The position numbers were made by a program, and so were the translations under genes. Of a DNA stretch of 64,000 nt, positions 10,861-21,625 are shown one piece after another. The notes beneath the pieces are model-generated. The model was not told where the DNA came from. It made no database searches and was given only the letters and a program-made list of their open reading frames with translations. Position 1 is the first letter of the stretch; the number at the start of each line of letters is the position of its first letter. Origin of the DNA: Coriaria nepalensis (lineage: Eukaryota; Streptophyta; Magnoliopsida; Cucurbitales; Coriariaceae); assembly GCA_027186245.1 (NCBI GenBank), contig CP114483.1:5404001-5468000 (forward strand). Direction: 5' to 3'.

Positions 10861-11780
10861 TACATCAAGAAACCATTGATAGTCTTACCACCCCAGTAGC
10901 TCATCGTAGTGGGAGGATTGATAGAAAACCCATTCGTTATGAACATGAGGCATAGGTTCTAGTATTAGACACAAACTATGATGATCCATTAACCTTCAAG
11001 GAGGCAATGGATGATTCTGACAAGGATAAATAGCAAGATGCAATGAACCAAGAAATAGAATCCATGTATTCTAATTATGTCTGGGAACTTGTGGATCCAC
11101 CTAAAGATGTCAAGTCCATTGGATGTAAATGGATCTTTAAGAAAAAAAGAGAAGGAGACGAGAAAGTAGAGACTTTCAAGGCACGACTTATAGCAAAAGG
11201 CTATACCTAAAGGGAATGGGTCGATTATGAAGAGACTTTCTCTGCCGTTGCCATGCTAAAAGTCTATATGCATTTTTTTTATCCATAGCCGCTAGTTTTA
11301 CTCATTAGGAATGATGTCGAAATATTTTCAAATGTGAAGAAATGGGTAGCCAAGTAGTTCCAAATGAAAGATTTGGGAGAAGCAAGCTATGTTCTAGGAA
11401 TCCAAATTCTAAGGGATATGAAGAACAAGCTTTTAGCACTATCTCAAGCCTCTTATATATATAAGGTTATGGCTCGATTCTCAATGCAAAACTCCAAGAA
11501 GGTTCAATTACTGACCAGGCATGGAGTAGTTCTTTCTTAAGAGCAATTTCTAAAGACACCTCAAGAAAAAGAAGAGATGAAACAGATTCCCTATGCCTTA
11601 GCTATAGGCAGTCTTATGTATGCCATGTTGTGTACAGGACTTGACATTTGCTATGCAGGAGGGATATTCATTCGTTATCAATCAAATCTTGGTTTAGAAC
11701 GCTACATAGCTGTAAAGCATATTCTCAACTATCTTCGGAGAATGAGATACTATATCTTGTTTATTTAGGTGGAGACCTTA
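10861..11780 (+). pseudogene. Copia A reverse transcriptase with catalytic core deleted
   Basis: The N-terminal part reads PLTFKEAMDDSDKDK, MNQEIESMYSNYVWELVDPP, CKWIFKKKREGDEKVETFKA and DYEETFSAVAMLK. Near 11270-11300 it jumps directly to LLIRNDVE, which normally follows the YVDD box. About 100 residues, including both catalytic aspartate blocks, are missing. The C-terminal part is good: FQMKDLGEASYVLGIQILRD and PYALAIGSLMYAMLCTGLD (11577-11768). Several stops replace glutamine or tryptophan codons. Confidence 0.87.
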
Positions 11781-12225
11781 ACCTCACTACATACATTGAT
11801 TTTGATTTTCAATCAGATAGAGATAGTCGAAAGTTGACTTCTGGAGAAATATTAAACAATTCAGTATTGCAATTCTACCAGAGAAGATGAATACATAGCG
11901 GCTTATGAAGCATCAAAAGAGGCGGTTTGGCTCAGGAAGTTCTATTCTTATCTGGAAGTTGTTCCATATATGGATAAGCCACTAATCATGTACTATGATA
12001 ATGGTGGAGTAGTGGCTAATTGGAAGGAACCGAGGAGTCATAAGAGGGGCAAGCACATAGAGAGGAATATCATCTCATCAGAGAGATAATACACCAATGT
12101 GATATGACAGTTATGAAGATAGTGTCGGAACAGAACCTTGTGGATCTGTTTATCAAGACACTTCCAACGAAGTCTTTTAAGGATCATGTATGTAATTTAG
12201 GGATAAGGGAGATGACTTACTTGCT
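11781..12225 (+). pseudogene. Copia A RNase H, broken
   Basis: Motifs in order are FQSDRDSRKLTSGEI, YIAAYEASKEAVWLRKF, MYYDNGGVVANWKEPRSHKR, GKHIERN, and SEQNLVDLFIKTLPTKSFKD. These are the copia RNase H landmarks, with the catalytic aspartate of YCDN kept (as YYDN). Frames change between blocks. The coding end is just before the purine-rich TTAGGGAAACTAGGAGAT (12226-12243), which is the polypurine tract next to the LTR. Confidence 0.86.
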
Positions 12226-12243
12226 TTAGGGAAACTAGGAGAT

Positions 12244-14282
12244 TGTTAGGAATGGTGCTGTAAAAGCATGTAATAAGTACAATCTTATGAAATTAATAAA
12301 ACTGAAATTTTTCTATATAATTGTTTGAATGTGTTACCATTAGATAATGCGTATAAATATCATAAAATTCCAAATTCATTTATGTAACTATAATCTTGTA
12401 TTAGTACAAGAGGATTAAGATTATAGATAATGAATTAAATTGTCCGTAACTATAATGAATTAAGATTATAGATAATGAATTAAAATATGGGCTCTTTAAT
12501 TGATGGTTGCTATTACGGTCTACTAGTATTATGAATGCAAGTGATCTAGATTCGGATCACTAATATAGATAGACATCTTAGTGGAGGTGCTTTATATAAT
12601 TGGATTATATAGGACATGACCCGATATGAATTAATTCATTATCAACATACCGTTTGCCATAAATAATTTTATTCATATCAATAGATGATCATATGTAGAT
12701 TAATCTAAATTATGAGTAGTCATGAACTCTTGTTTATGTCAATTGGATCTTTTGATTCACTCGTCATGGTTTATTTGTAAAACAGGCTAAAGACTTTTAT
12801 TTTGAAGTTTTAAGGGGATAAGTAGTTAGGAACATGATTTACAGATAAATCATGAGTAGCCATGAACTCTTGTTTATGTCAACTGGATTTTTTGATTCAC
12901 TCTTCACGGTTTGCTTGTAAAATAGGCTAAAGATTTTTATTTTGAAGTTTTATTTGGATAAGCGGTTAGAAACGTGATTTACATATATGGAATCCAAACC
13001 TTCTTCATAGAAGATTGTATATTTGTTCACTTGAGGGTTAATTCTGGAACTAAATGGTTTGGATCTCAAATTTATAAATAAATTATAAATTGACCGTTCA
13101 CTAATGGGTTAATAGTACTTAAGGATAAGGAGATAATTAGAGGGGTAAAATAATAATTTTGACTAGCTCTAATTATAGATCACATATTGGAGAATTGAAT
13201 TACATGTAATGATAATGTCAATGGACTACTAGAGATTGCTCTATAAGTTTTTCTATAATTGTAGACTACAATCCCATATTTTTAGTGGAATAATATTAGA
13301 ATTAATAAATTAGATTTATTACATTAAAGTGTTTAGACTAACAATCTAATTTATTAGAGTTTGGAATTATAGGGTCATGATTTCCAAGTCGCCTCTATAA
13401 AACACTGCACAGGGTAAAAATGATAAAGTCTTATATAAAAGATTTATTTGTAAAGAAAATAGTTTTCTGAGTTAAATATATAATTATAAGATAATTCGTG
13501 TTAATTAGTTAATTAAAATATGTATTTCAATAGTGAATTCCAAAATTCACTTTAATAAAATAATAATATATTTACTTTTGAAGTAAATATGTTATCGAAT
13601 ATGAAGTTGTTATGAGATATCAAATTAATATTAATATTAATATTGGTTTTAGAAATAAATTTAAAAGTCAAATAAGATATGATTTGATTTAAAATAAATA
13701 AGATTATATTTTAAATTATATTTGAAAAGATTTGAAAAGATTTGACAAAATAAAATAAAAAGATAACACGACGATATTGTGACATGTGCACAAGCCTATC
13801 ACTATGGTTGCACAGTGATAGTAGCTTGCCATGGGGTAGAAAAATAACCATGGTGATTTTGTAATTATGTTACAAGTTTTCTATTATCTCATTATTTTAT
13901 TATTTGACATTATATTTGAATTATTTAATTCAAATCAATTTAAAAGAGTTTTTAACTAAGAAAATAATGTTGAATGAAAGCCCTAATAGAATTTTATAAA
14001 TACATCTTATTCTAATTATGAGAAGATGCAAAAATAATAAGAAATAAAATCTAGTCATGTTTACGTGCTCACAAATGTTCTAGTGTGCTGAGGATTGATC
14101 TGGAAGATTGCGGTGTGAGTGTCAACGATCGACTTACATAGGCTAAGGTATGAATTCTTCATCTAGCATATGGGATTAATTTATATATATCTAAAGGATC
14201 GCTATAAGTTTTTAGAAAATTTTTGTTATATACTGGGAAAAACAATTGCTTCGTTTATGAATTTTAAACACGTTTTCTAACA
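12244..14282 (+). repeat. 3' LTR of copia A, about 2.04 kb
   Basis: The LTR starts TGTTAGGAATGG after the polypurine tract and ends TTCTAACA. It is about 75-85 percent similar by eye to the solo LTR at 22619-24381 and to the fragment 6274-6622. A TATA-like TTTATAAATACATC lies near 13993. Two near-identical blocks of about 120 bp (about 12710-12840 and 12850-12975, both with ATGAACTCTTGTTTATGTCAA) form an internal duplication that the solo LTR has only once. Confidence 0.87.
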
Positions 14283-14913
14283 CAATAAGGATATCACCTT
14301 CAACCAGGCTGACGAGCAAGGGGATATGTACCCATACAATGAGGCCATGGTCATCTCGGTCGATGTCTCTTCCAGCCTCATCCATAGGGTACTGGTGGAC
14401 ATGAGGAGTGCGACAAACACTATCTCCATGTACACCTATGAAAGGATGAAGATAGGAAATGTAAGGTTGAAGTCTATCAGCACTCCCCTTGACGAATTCT
14501 CATGGAGCGCAATATATCTTAAGGGAGTGATCAGCGTACCTATGATTGTAGGAGAAGAGTCATGTCAAGCCACATGTCGAGCCATAGTCATGGTAACCTT
14601 TCTAGTAGGGAATTATATGCCAGGGTACAAAATATTCCTCGGCTACCATCCATTATTGCCTTAGGAGCTATAGTGACTACTAAGCATTTAGCGATGAAGT
14701 TCCTCACAAAAGGAGGAATTGGGGCCATCAAAGGGAACTGAATTTGGGCATGAAAATTCCATATTGAAACCCTGAAGAGAGATCCCTTAGCCTTGGTTGA
14801 GGGGGTCAATACAGTTAATGCTACAATCCCATGGATGAGGAGGAGAATAAGAAAGTTAAGGAGGATTTGTGGAAGGAAGAAGGAAGAAGGAGACATACCA
14901 GAGTTGCCTCAAC
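14283..14913 (+). pseudogene. Tat-like Ty3/gypsy protease region, broken
   Basis: Plus-strand translation (14326-14664) reads MYPYNEAMVISVDVSSSLIH, RVLVDMRSATNTISMYTYER, ISTPLDEFS and VGNYMPGYKIFLGY. This matches the protease of Tat/Ogre-type gypsy elements (family: VRRILVDNGSSADVLF...YNAILGRP). The active-site triplet is DMRSA rather than DNGSS. The segment is a paralogue of 20665-21261, which shares its whole length. It stops being similar exactly after GTTGCCTCAAC (14903-14913). Confidence 0.78.
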
Positions 14914-15240
14914 CAGCATGTTAAGGCATTCGGCCAAACGGGCTGAACTTTGAACCGTTCGGACATTTGATTCATCTATTCTCTCGAGGAGTTGAATGAT
15001 CAAGACTTTAAACAACCCTTGGCTTAGGCTTCAATGATAGACAACCCAAGCCAGCCGAATGCTAGATGAACTTGGGGTGAAGTCGGCCTCATGATTCAAT
15101 TCCTCCACGTGTTTTCTCATCTCCACCGGATTAACTTCCTCTTCGGCCATGTTTTGCTCCTCAAGTGAAGCAAAACCATGTGGCCATCGATTAGAGGGTT
15201 CTGGTAGATCATCATCAAATCGACATTTACCGAGGCTATG
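14903..15240 (-). pseudogene. Tat-like gag N-terminus on the opposite strand
   Basis: On the minus strand a frame begins near 15150 with MAEEEVNPVEMRKHVEELNH, then ADFTPSSSS. After a stop it resumes as LLERIDESNVRTVQSSARLA and ECLNMLVEA, which resembles the glutamate/arginine-rich start of Tat-type gag. It therefore faces the protease fragment to its left. The join coincides with the 11-bp GTTGCCTCAAC, so the two halves were brought together by an inversion or template switch. Confidence 0.5.
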
Positions 15241-16368
15241 GCTTCATAATCGATTGGTAGACATTGTCATTCTAAGTCTCATCAAGCATGCCAATTTATT
15301 GATGTGCAAATTTTGCGAATGCATATAAAGAATAGGAAATGACCATCGTGAAATGTAATTGTTCTATCCCAACAAAAAGTGTAGAGTACGGGTATGGTAG
15401 AAGTAAAAATACTTTAAAGATGAAAGAATGATAAATTTAAATTGTAATAAAATAAAGTTCGCATAAATTAAAGACAAGATCAATGGAGGGTGTACTAATT
15501 TAAATGACAAAGTAGGATAAATTCATTGCATTAAATTAAAGATATGTTACCGTAACAGAAATTGATATGGCTCGAATTACAAAGCAGAAGAAGCATGATA
15601 GAATCCTTAATGGATTACAATAGTCTTGGACACTAAGTCTACTTAACAATGAATTAGAAATAGTATTGTGAATTTTGTGTGACGAGTTAAGGGTTTGAGC
15701 ATTAGGAATTCTTGATGAATCATGCAAGTAGTCGGCCCACACAGCAATAAGAAAACCTTTCAGAGGATTATGTTCTAGACTTTGGAGCCAGAGAGATGAA
15801 CCAATTGATCGATGTTGGTTGTGTTGATGTTCTATATCTTTTTCCCTTCGATGGAGGGCTTTATTTATAGACATAAGATATTTTAGCGGCAAGTCTCCTT
15901 GCTTGGTTAGCAAGCTTCTAAATGTTGGAAAAGACTTCTTCAAACCCTTGATTTCTTCATAAAAACCCACTAAAAATAGTTATTTTGATGGAAAACCCTT
16001 TGAATAAGTAACAAAGCTCCTTCTCTTTTAAATTTGACTATTGAATTGACTGAAAACTCCCTTGAATTAGGAAAACTTCACATTTTGTCGAAATACCCCT
16101 GGATTTGATAAAAGTGTCTTTCCAATTTGCTAAAATGCCCTTGATTGCAAGCAAAATATTTTTCTACTTTGCTGAAAATCCCTTAAAAATAACAAAAATG
16201 ACAAAAAAAAAATTAAGATGAGAATTTGGCCGACTGGTCTTAGGGGGGAAGTGGCCAATTTTGTGGCCTACTTTGGGCCATTTTGTTTTTTCTTGTCTCA
16301 TTTCCTAACCTTTTTTTAGGGCCTTTTCCACGTCATGCGACATTTTCTGAAATCAAAATTTTGTCATC
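15241..16368 (-). repeat. Probable Tat-like gypsy LTR/leader, minus strand
   Basis: Read on the minus strand the segment starts TGATGACAAAATTTTGATTT (ending at 16368 on plus). It contains a TATA box GTCTATAAATAAAGCCC (about 15858-15873) and then runs through a transcribed-looking region to the gag-like frame left of 15240. The open frame at 15536-15970 is open by chance across the TATA box and has no known domain. The boundary between LTR and leader is not clear. Confidence 0.45.
15861..15870 (-). promoter_or_regulatory. TATA box of the minus-strand LTR
   Basis: Minus strand CTATAAATAA, followed after about 30 bases by CATCGAAGGG and an A-rich leader. This is the only good core promoter signal in this LTR-like segment and defines its direction. 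Confidence 0.5.
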
Positions 16369-18169
16369 AATAGGGTTGCAAAGACCTATGATTGATTGTA
16401 TCAATCCACTTTTTGATCGAAATTTGTTTTTTTTTACGACCATAACTGATTGAATTGTTGGATTATGTCGGTTTAAAGAGAGATAACAGTGATTTTCCCA
16501 AAATTGATTTGTTGATTGAAATTTGGATTTTTGTCACACTGTCAATCTATAGAGAGATATGAGCGATATTGTCTCAATCAATTTGTCGAATGATCGAAAT
16601 TATTTTGCGATTTTCAAAATTTGTTCAATGGAGAGAGAATGAGATAGTAAAAATCAGTATTTCGACATCAATATCATCCATACAATCTTCAATATCTAAC
16701 ATTAGAATTATTCGTGAAAAGAAAACCCTAATTTTGAAAAAAACCTTTATTTTTCTTGAATTGGTTGCCGATATTACTCCGTGGATGGCTTTGTTCTATA
16801 GGACCTTAGTCTCTTTGAACAGCTTGTGGCCTACATTCCATCGATTCCAAGTGAGATTAATTGGTGCATATTTATAACCCATATTAGTAGCGATATCAAT
16901 ATCCATCTTTGGGAAAGGAAATAATAGGTGCTTTCATATTCAAGATTTGAAAGGGTTTCTGAATTTTATTGCCGAAATTGTGTCGGATAAGAAGTAGATC
17001 GTGTTCCGAAAGGAATTCCAATTGATTGATTTTAACATAGATGAGTTTTGGTATATAAAATTTGAATGGGAGGAAAAATATTTTCATCTTTCTAAATTTT
17101 TCATCTTTTAAATTAATTAATCGAATTATATCTAGTTGAGTAAAATTTTGAAAATAAGTATTTTTCAAAACACAACCAAGAAGGATATTTTTTCAAATTC
17201 TCCTTTACTCGAATTATATTCATTTTAAAGAGTAATTTATTAAAATTTTAAAAATATAAATATTTTTAAAAAAATTTTTAATGAGAAAGTATTTTCTCCC
17301 ATTCTCTATATTGTAATATAGATCAAAACACGTGATTATGTGAGATCAATTTATATAGTCACCGTCCACCTAAGTAACCAAACATTTCTCCCTACATAAT
17401 AAACCGACGGCGACAAAACCTGTTAAAATTAGCTGGACAATTAAGATCCCCACGTTTATGAACGTGGACATTTATTTTATTCTTGCTCCGCCTTATACTT
17501 TTTTATCACTGACTCGGCTTATCAGCGTCGTCTTCTCAGATATGAACAAATAACAAGTGGTACTGTGGTAGGTACGTACGGAACTTATACAGCCTGTCTG
17601 CTAATCTTGACAAATTGTATGATGTTGTTTAAGCTTCATTATTTTTAAATTGTTATCTCAATTTGCATGTGAGATCACTTTCAGTCCTTCCAAAGTTCTG
17701 TGACTGCATTCGAAAGGAGAGAGTCAACTTTTTTTCCCTCTCATTTCAGTAGTTTATGAGAAGACAGGAATATAATATTTTCAATATTATAATATTTTAA
17801 ATATATAATTTCGATTTTTTTTTTTAAGAAATCGTGTGTAGGGAAAGAGCGTGGGTCCCATTGTCAGCTGAAATTTTTTTATTTCTAAAATTCGTATGTA
17901 TTTGGGTCTTTTTATTTCTAATTTTTAATAACTTTTGCCGTTTGGATGAGAATTTTGCAATACCTTCTTTCTCATCCCCTTCAAGTGGCTCTTGATTTTT
18001 CCATTCAAACGAGGTCACCGTCGTTGTTCAATCTCAATATTCTTCGCTGACCAATATGTTTGGTCGGCATTTTTCCTTTAAAGATGAAGAAACTATTTTG
18101 CTACTTCTCAAAATTTTCTTCTCAAGTTGTTTTGCCAAAAATGACTAGCCTTTCTTCGGCTTTTTGAGT
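16369..18169. other. Unassigned AT-rich sequence
   Basis: I see no gene, known repeat or LTR pair here. 16430-16640 has repeated AGAGAGATA/TGATTG(A/T)ATTG words. 16700-16960 has a more balanced composition (GGATGGCTTTGTTCTATAGG) but no convincing domain in any frame. 17330-17700 has promoter-like intergenic composition with CACGTG-like words. This may be genuine host intergenic DNA, since the hAT element to its right sits in it. Confidence 0.4.
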
Positions 18170-18177
18170 AGCAAGAT

Positions 18178-19002
18178 TAGAGGTGATAAAATAGATTGGG
18201 CCGGCACGAGTACATACGGCACGATACAAGCACGGGTATAATACATGTTAATCGTATCGTGCCGTGCCCAATTATGCGGACCGGCATGACACATCACATA
18301 TTTTTTGGCTGGCCCAAAGTATGGTACTGACCCAAAAGGCCTCCTATTCTTAAGAGTTTTTTTTTTTTTTTTCGAAAATCATTTTGTATGTTAAAAGCTT
18401 TCGATTAAATAATATTTTTTAAAGTTTATTTTATAATTTTAATTATTAATAATACTAATTTCTAATTTATTAAATAAGAATTATTAAGCATGATTATTTA
18501 TTTATTTTATAATATGTCGTAAAATAGTTTATTTCTTTTAATGGTACTAACTTCTAATTTATTCACAATCCAATTTTTTGAAATCAAATTCAATCATTAC
18601 TTACTTCATTGACTATCAGTTATGATACTCGACGGATCGAAAGCTCCATTGACTCATAACTTCTTATTTACTCGACGGGGTGATGGCTCCATCGACCCGT
18701 TGAGTATCATAACTTCTAGTTTACTTCGACCTGTCGAGTATCGTAACTGTTACTGTGGTAGCCTATGTGGCTTTGAAGTGAGTAATGATTAAGTCTGATT
18801 TTTTAATGTGATTCAAAAAAAATGAGATTGTTAACGAAATGGGCCTATAGGCCGGGCACGGCACATGCTCACTAGCCGACACAGCACGTTTATGGCCCCT
18901 TATTGTATCTGTGTCGTGTTGTTCTCTTATTTTTAGGCACGAGCACGACACGACATAATCTGTGTCATGCCCAAGCTGGGTCGGCACGTATTGCCACCTC
19001 TA
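18178..19002. mobile_element. Non-autonomous hAT DNA transposon with 8-bp TSD
   Basis: The element starts TAGAGGTG and ends CACCTCTA, an 8-bp perfect terminal inverted repeat that continues imperfectly inward (left GGGCCGGCACG; right, read inward, GTGCCGACCCAG). It is flanked by a perfect 8-bp direct repeat AGCAAGAT at 18170-18177 and 19003-19010, the target duplication size of hAT transposases. Length is 825 bp with no transposase frame. Subterminal zones are dense in GCACG/CGTGC words, as expected for transposase-binding sites. The interior (18610-18750) holds a tactcgacgg/ccgttgagta inverted repeat. Confidence 0.92.
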
Positions 19003-19010
19003 AGCAAGAT

Positions 19011-19315
19011 CCTCTTTAGTACATCTTAGATTTTGAAAATCTCTACGGATATATTTTTTTGCACTCAGAAAAATGCTTAGATAAATGGAAAAAGTTTTAC
19101 AAACAAATAGAACAGAGTCGTAGAAAAAATATAAAATTATTTTAAAAATATGTTACCAAACCTACAATTTCTTTCAATACGACCTACAGAACTTCAGGTT
19201 TCTCCCCCATCACTCATTTTTCTCTGCAGTAAAGTTCAATTGCTCACTCTCTCTCTTATGACTTACTCCTTGGCCTCTCTCTCTGCTTAGTTACTAGAAA
19301 AATATACATCTACAA
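19011..19315. other. Flank of the hAT element; possible LTR end
   Basis: AT-rich sequence with a pyrimidine-rich stretch (CTCTCTCTCTTATG near 19243). It ends CTACA just before a Tat-type primer-binding site, so it may be the tail of an LTR, but I could not find a second copy. No gene seen. Confidence 0.35.
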
Positions 19316-19337
19316 TTTGATGTCAACCGTGGGGACC
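19316..19337 (+). promoter_or_regulatory. Candidate Tat-type primer-binding site
   Basis: TTTGATGTCAACCGTGGGGA follows CTACA. Tat-group elements carry similar TTTGGCGCC...CGTGGGGA primer sites directly after the LTR, and a Tat-like gag follows here on the same strand. Confidence 0.45.
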
Positions 19338-20560
19338 TCTGGATCTTCATTGTTAAGGTTCAATGGGTTGGGTTATTGAAGCTTCAAGTGAATGGGTCAT
19401 TGAAACAATAAAGACATAAGGTCAATTAGATGCTAGAATAGGGAGAAGAGAATGCAGTTGCAGGGGGACAAGGATATGGGGGTGGAAACCCACTATCGGT
19501 CTTAGGAAGGAGGCCCCAAACTAGTGAACAATCAACACGTGGAAGAGGCGGCGCAACCTCTCGAACCAATCTACTCGCTAGGAGTGAAGGAGCATACTTA
19601 GTCTAGCTCTTCGAGAAGATGGAAAGGAATATGGTAGAGCACACTTTAATAGACTTCGAACAGACTTAGTCCACATCATGCTGAAGAAGGCTGCCATGGA
19701 ATGGTATCAATCGCTGACATCGAGGAAGATAGACTCTTTTGATGACCTGAGCACCTAGTTCTTGGCCAACTTCATGGGATCAAAGATACCGAGGATGCTT
19801 GTGATTAGCCTCAGCACAATCGAGCAATACCTAAGGGAGCCTCTTCTTGAATACGTTAATTGATTCCATACTACAGCCAAGAAGACGGAAGCACCTTGAG
19901 ATGTAGGGGTCCTACATGCTTTCTTCGGAGGGACCAATGATAGAGAGGTTATTAGCCAGTTAGGAAAGCTGCACTTTAAATCTTTCTCCAAGGCCCTCAT
20001 CAAAGCTAGAAGGATTGGGGTGATGGCTAAAAGTGTGGAGAAAGTGAGTAAGATCTTAGTTAGGATGGGATGAGGGTGGTGGTTTAGCCCTAACAACAAC
20101 CAGAGGAAGGAAGAGCTGAAAGAAAGGATAAACTAGGGAAATAATCGTAAGAAGAAGACTGAAAGGAGGTTGAGCCCTAATAGGAAGGTCAATAGGTTAC
20201 CACCGAGAGATACTTTCACATTTTTTTTTTGGAGTGTCATAGTAATATGTACTCACTATAAGGATCATAACCACTTCATAGCATAAAATTTATTAAAGAC
20301 TACCCCATCTTAGAAGATAAGAGACTTTACTACAAGTATCATTGTGACCATGGCCATCGCACTGAGGAGTGTTATCAATTGAAGAAGGAAGTTGAGAGGC
20401 TAATCTAGCAGGGATACTTGGGTGATTTTATGGACAGAGGTTGCGGGGCCTCCAACGGGAACAGAGGAATAAGGGGAAATGAAAAATATGCCTCCAAGGA
20501 TGAGCAGGTTGGAGCTGTGACTCAGCATTAGGTAGTAGCTAGAGAGATCCACATGATTAT
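19338..20560 (+). pseudogene. Tat-like Ty3/gypsy gag with zinc knuckle, broken
   Basis: Plus-strand pieces read AAMEWYQSLTSRKIDSFDDL, FLANFMGSKIPRML, LSTIEQYLREPLLEYVN and FFGGTNDREVISQLGKLHF, the retrotransposon gag core. Further down, YYKYHCDHGHRTEECYQLKK followed by EVERLI and QGYLGDFM (about 20325-20430) is the zinc-knuckle-like end of Tat-type gag. Stops interrupt many positions, for example before QGYLGDF. Length is close to that of family members. Confidence 0.8.
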
Positions 20561-20664
20561 GGGTTGATTAGGAAGTGGTGACTCTAGTTGACAAAGGAAA
20601 GGATGGGTGAGGTCCTTGGCTCGAGCTGAAGTTTTCTCCCTGTCGGCCCCAGTTCAACAGACCA

Positions 20665-21261
20665 ATAATATGGATATCATGTTCGACCAGGCTGATGAGC
20701 AGGTAGTTACGCACCCACACAATGAGGCCTTGCATCTCGGTCAATGTCTAATCCAACCTCATCCACGGAGTATTGGTGGGCATAGGGAGCACAACAAAGA
20801 TTATATCTATGTACACCTTTAAAGGATGAATATAGGTAACTCAAGGCTGAAGTCTGTCAGCACTCCCCTCGCTGGATTCTCTAAGAGTATAGTGTATCCA
20901 CTGGGAGTGATCAGCCTACCTATATTTGTAGGAGAAGAGTCGTGTCGAGCCATAGTCATGGTAAACATTCTAGTAGTGAATTATATACCAGGGTACAACA
21001 TCATCCTTGGCTGCCCATCCACTAACGCCCTAGGAGCTCTAGTTTCTACTAAGCATCTGGCAATGAAGTTCTTAAAGGGGACCATATAAGGGCACAAAAA
21101 TGCTATATGGAAACCCTAAATGGAGATCCCTCGGCACAGGTTGAGGGGATCAATATGGTTATGGCTGCAGTTCTCATGGATGAGAAGGGGGGGAATTAGA
21201 ATGATGAGGAGAATTTGGAGAAGGAAGAAGAGAGAAGGAGTTGTACCAGTGTTGCCTCAAC
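20665..21261 (+). pseudogene. Tat-like protease region, second copy, broken
   Basis: After a frame change near 20730 the translation reads NEALHLGQCL in one frame. The 20826-21089 frame carries MNIGNSRLKSVSTPLAGFS, VISLPIFVGEESCRAIVMV, NYIPGYNIILGCPSTNALG and LVSTKHLAMKF. The sequence is a paralogue of 14283-14913. The segment of the active-site aspartate is altered (VLVGIGSTTK in place of ILVDNGSS), so the catalytic residue is gone. RT, RNase H and integrase do not follow; the next coding matter is a plant mobile domain. Confidence 0.8.
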
Positions 21262-21625
21262 TAAGTTTATTGAGTTTAAGTCAGCTTTCCATAGCTTATG
21301 ACCCTACCATTCTTCACTCGACCATGCATTTTTTGTCATTCTTCTACAATTGTCTTACCTTTCCATATAGGTCGATGACGACCACAACATTTGATGTAGG
21401 TGTCATTACCGTGTTACGGATTGATGGTCCCGAGCTGAGAGCTAGTCTTTTAACCTCGACTGATGATTTTCCTTATTCGTCCAAATGGGCTTCTTACTGG
21501 TAATTTAAGCAAACCCATACAAGTGATTCCAGAGTGACCAACCGAGAACACATTTCCTTCATGATGATTCTCATCTACAAATTTATGCTATGAGTGTCTA
21601 CTCGACCGTCAATCAGGGAGCTTTT
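21262..21625 (+). pseudogene. Plant mobile domain (PMD) fragment, N-terminal half
   Basis: The reading includes EFIEF, FYNCLTFPYRSMTTTTFDVG and VITVLRIDGPELRASLLTS. The pattern F(x)nTFPxGxMTxTxxDVxxITxLxIxGP is the signature of the plant mobile (aminotransferase-like) domain. It is a paralogue of the larger copy at 40149-42850. It is interrupted at 21625 by copia B1 and resumes at 32116. It follows the gypsy protease directly, so pol has been deleted between them. Confidence 0.7.

Larger units (their letters stand above)
6274..14282 (+). mobile_element. Ty1/copia retrotransposon A, degenerate, plus strand
   Basis: The order GAG, protease, integrase, RT, RNase H is the copia order. The 3' LTR is complete (12244-14282). 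Only the last 350 bp of the 5' LTR are in the window (6274-6622), because the Tekay-type element interrupts it and the rest should lie left of base 1. A 2-kb non-coding leader separates the LTR from gag. The 3' flank begins CAATA inside a Tat-like gypsy protease region, so copia A inserted into that older element. Confidence 0.87.

Noticed and set aside
15536..15970. 144-codon minus-strand frame
   Set aside because: It spans a TATA box of an LTR-like segment and shows no domain; I treat it as chance.
16569..16877. 102-codon plus-strand frame and the facing 16896-17168 frame
   Set aside because: Low-complexity I/S/F-rich translations in AT-rich DNA without motifs or context.
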